A stretch of DNA of 6,899 nt, from contig CACWYF010000071.1 of the NCBI GenBank assembly GCA_902765035.1, positions 1 through 6,899 of the forward strand, given 5' to 3'. Shown one piece after another: positions 6,250-6,899 of this stretch. The position numbers were made by a program, and so were the translations under genes. Origin of the DNA: an uncultured Eubacteriales bacterium (lineage in GTDB: Bacteria > Bacillota > Clostridia > Peptostreptococcales > Anaerovoracaceae). Positions within the stretch are counted from its first letter, which is position 1, and every line of letters starts with the position of its first letter. A model generated the notes under the pieces. The model was given only the letters and a program-made list of their open reading frames with translations, was not told the origin of the DNA and did not search any database.

Positions 6250-6899
6250 TTAGAACTTTCCTGCAGTAGCAGCTTCTTCTACAGAAACAGCTACGGAAAC
6301 AGTCATTCCTACCATCGGGTTGTTTCCGGCTCCGATAAGACCCATCATCTCTACGTGTGCAGGTACTGATGAGGAACCGGCAAACTGAGCATCAGAGTGC
6401 ATACGTCCCATGGTATCTGTCATACCGTAGGATGCAGGACCTGCTGCCATGTTGTCCGGGTGAAGTGTACGGCCTGTGCCGCCGCCGGAAGCTACTGAGA
6501 AGTACTTCTTTCCTGCCTCAAGACGTTCCTTCTTGTATGTACCTGCTACAGGATGCTGGAATCTTGTAGGGTTAGTTGAGTTACCTGTGATGGAAACGTC
6601 AACGTTCTCATGCCACAGGATAGCTACGCCTTCCTGTACGTCGTTAGCGCCGTAGCAGTTTACCTTGGCTCTTGGGCTCTCAGGATCCTTGGAGTAGCAC
6701 TTGCGGAACACTTCCTTGAGCTCGCCTGTGAAATAGTCATATTCAGTCTCAACATATGTGAATCCGTTGATTCTGGAGATGATCTGAGCAGCGTCCTTGC
6801 CGAGTCCGTCGAGGATTACTCTCAGCGGCTTCTGACGGACCTTGTTAGCCTTGGATGCGATTCCGATAGCTCCCTCAGCAGCTGCGAATGACTCGTGTC
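6250..6899 (-). CDS. GGGtGRT-family protein, C-terminal 216 residues (cut by window edge)
   Basis: The reading frame is open from the window edge to TAA at 6252-6250, giving 216 complete codons. The first visible residues read HESFAAAEGAIGIASKANK. The motif GGGTGRT, encoded at 6486-6466 and followed by LHPDNMAAGPASYGMTD, is the signature that gives this Pfam family of unknown function its name. Family members are about 330 residues, so roughly the last two thirds is present. No membrane segment is seen; the sequence is rich in Gly, Ala and Val toward the end (SVAVSVEEAA), consistent with a soluble globular protein. A GTG at 6711-6709 could be taken for a start, but clear coding sequence continues upstream of it, so it is an internal Val. 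The family occurs mainly in anaerobic bacteria. I recall, without being able to check, that it often lies beside an iron-sulfur scaffold (NifU/IscU-like) gene, which here would be outside the window. The gene ends its transcript at the terminator 35 bases downstream. Confidence 0.9.
   Translation of the reverse strand, partial: HESFAAAEGAIGIASKANKVRQKPLRVILDGLGKDAAQIISRINGFTYVETEYDYFTGELKEVFRKCYSKDPESPRAKVNCYGANDVQEGVAILWHENVDVSITGNSTNPTRFQHPVAGTYKKERLEAGKKYFSVASGGGTGRTLHPDNMAAGPASYGMTDTMGRMHSDAQFAGSSSVPAHVEMMGLIGAGNNPMVGMTVSVAVSVEEAATAGKF

Noticed and set aside
6709..6711. GTG as the start of a short 153-residue protein
   Set aside because: The same frame continues to the window edge with family-like sequence and no ribosome site stands before the GTG, so it is an internal Val of the GGGtGRT protein.
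1..6899. CRISPR array, insertion sequence, prophage or tRNA
   Set aside because: No regularly spaced repeats, transposase or integrase motifs, terminal inverted repeats or cloverleaf-like segments were seen; nearly all of the window is coding.

Overview
The window reads as chromosomal DNA from an anaerobic Firmicute of the class Clostridia, most likely Lachnospiraceae-like. The basis is the strong GGAG/GGAGG ribosome sites, the style of the hybrid kinase (the SNMSHEIRTPMNAI H-box preceded by an AEEANKAK linker), the GGGtGRT-family protein, and the FlK-type thioesterase. The taxon is an inference from protein style; there is no rRNA or other marker gene here. All recognisable genes lie on the minus strand, so transcription runs from high to low coordinates.

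Layout in order of transcription. (1) 6899-6250: the C-terminal 216 residues of a GGGtGRT-family protein (function unknown), cut by the window edge. It is closed by an intrinsic terminator at 6214-6176. (2) A 164-base intergenic gap holding the terminator, a good sigma-A-type promoter (TATAAT), a short palindrome over the -35 region and a small inverted repeat in the leader. (3) 6085-2984: a membrane hybrid sensor histidine kinase with an extracytoplasmic Cache-like sensor and two receiver domains. (4) 2968-1850: a membrane-anchored, outward-facing endonuclease/exonuclease/phosphatase (EEP) family enzyme. (5) 1828-125: a soluble response regulator with receiver, degenerate GGDEF and intact EAL domains, predicted to be a c-di-GMP phosphodiesterase. 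(6) 105-1: the first 35 residues of a FlK-type hotdog thioesterase, cut by the window edge.

Genes 3 to 6 are separated by only 15, 21 and 19 bases, each with its own ribosome site and with no terminator between them, so they look like one operon. The simplest reading is a signalling unit. An external cue sensed by the kinase is passed by phosphotransfer, perhaps to the receiver of the GGDEF-EAL protein, which then lowers c-di-GMP. The EEP enzyme would act outside the membrane, on the same side as the sensor domain. Its role, and that of the thioesterase, in this circuit is not evident from sequence. No mobile element, CRISPR array, tRNA or rRNA was seen, and no gene-free stretch exceeds 300 bases.
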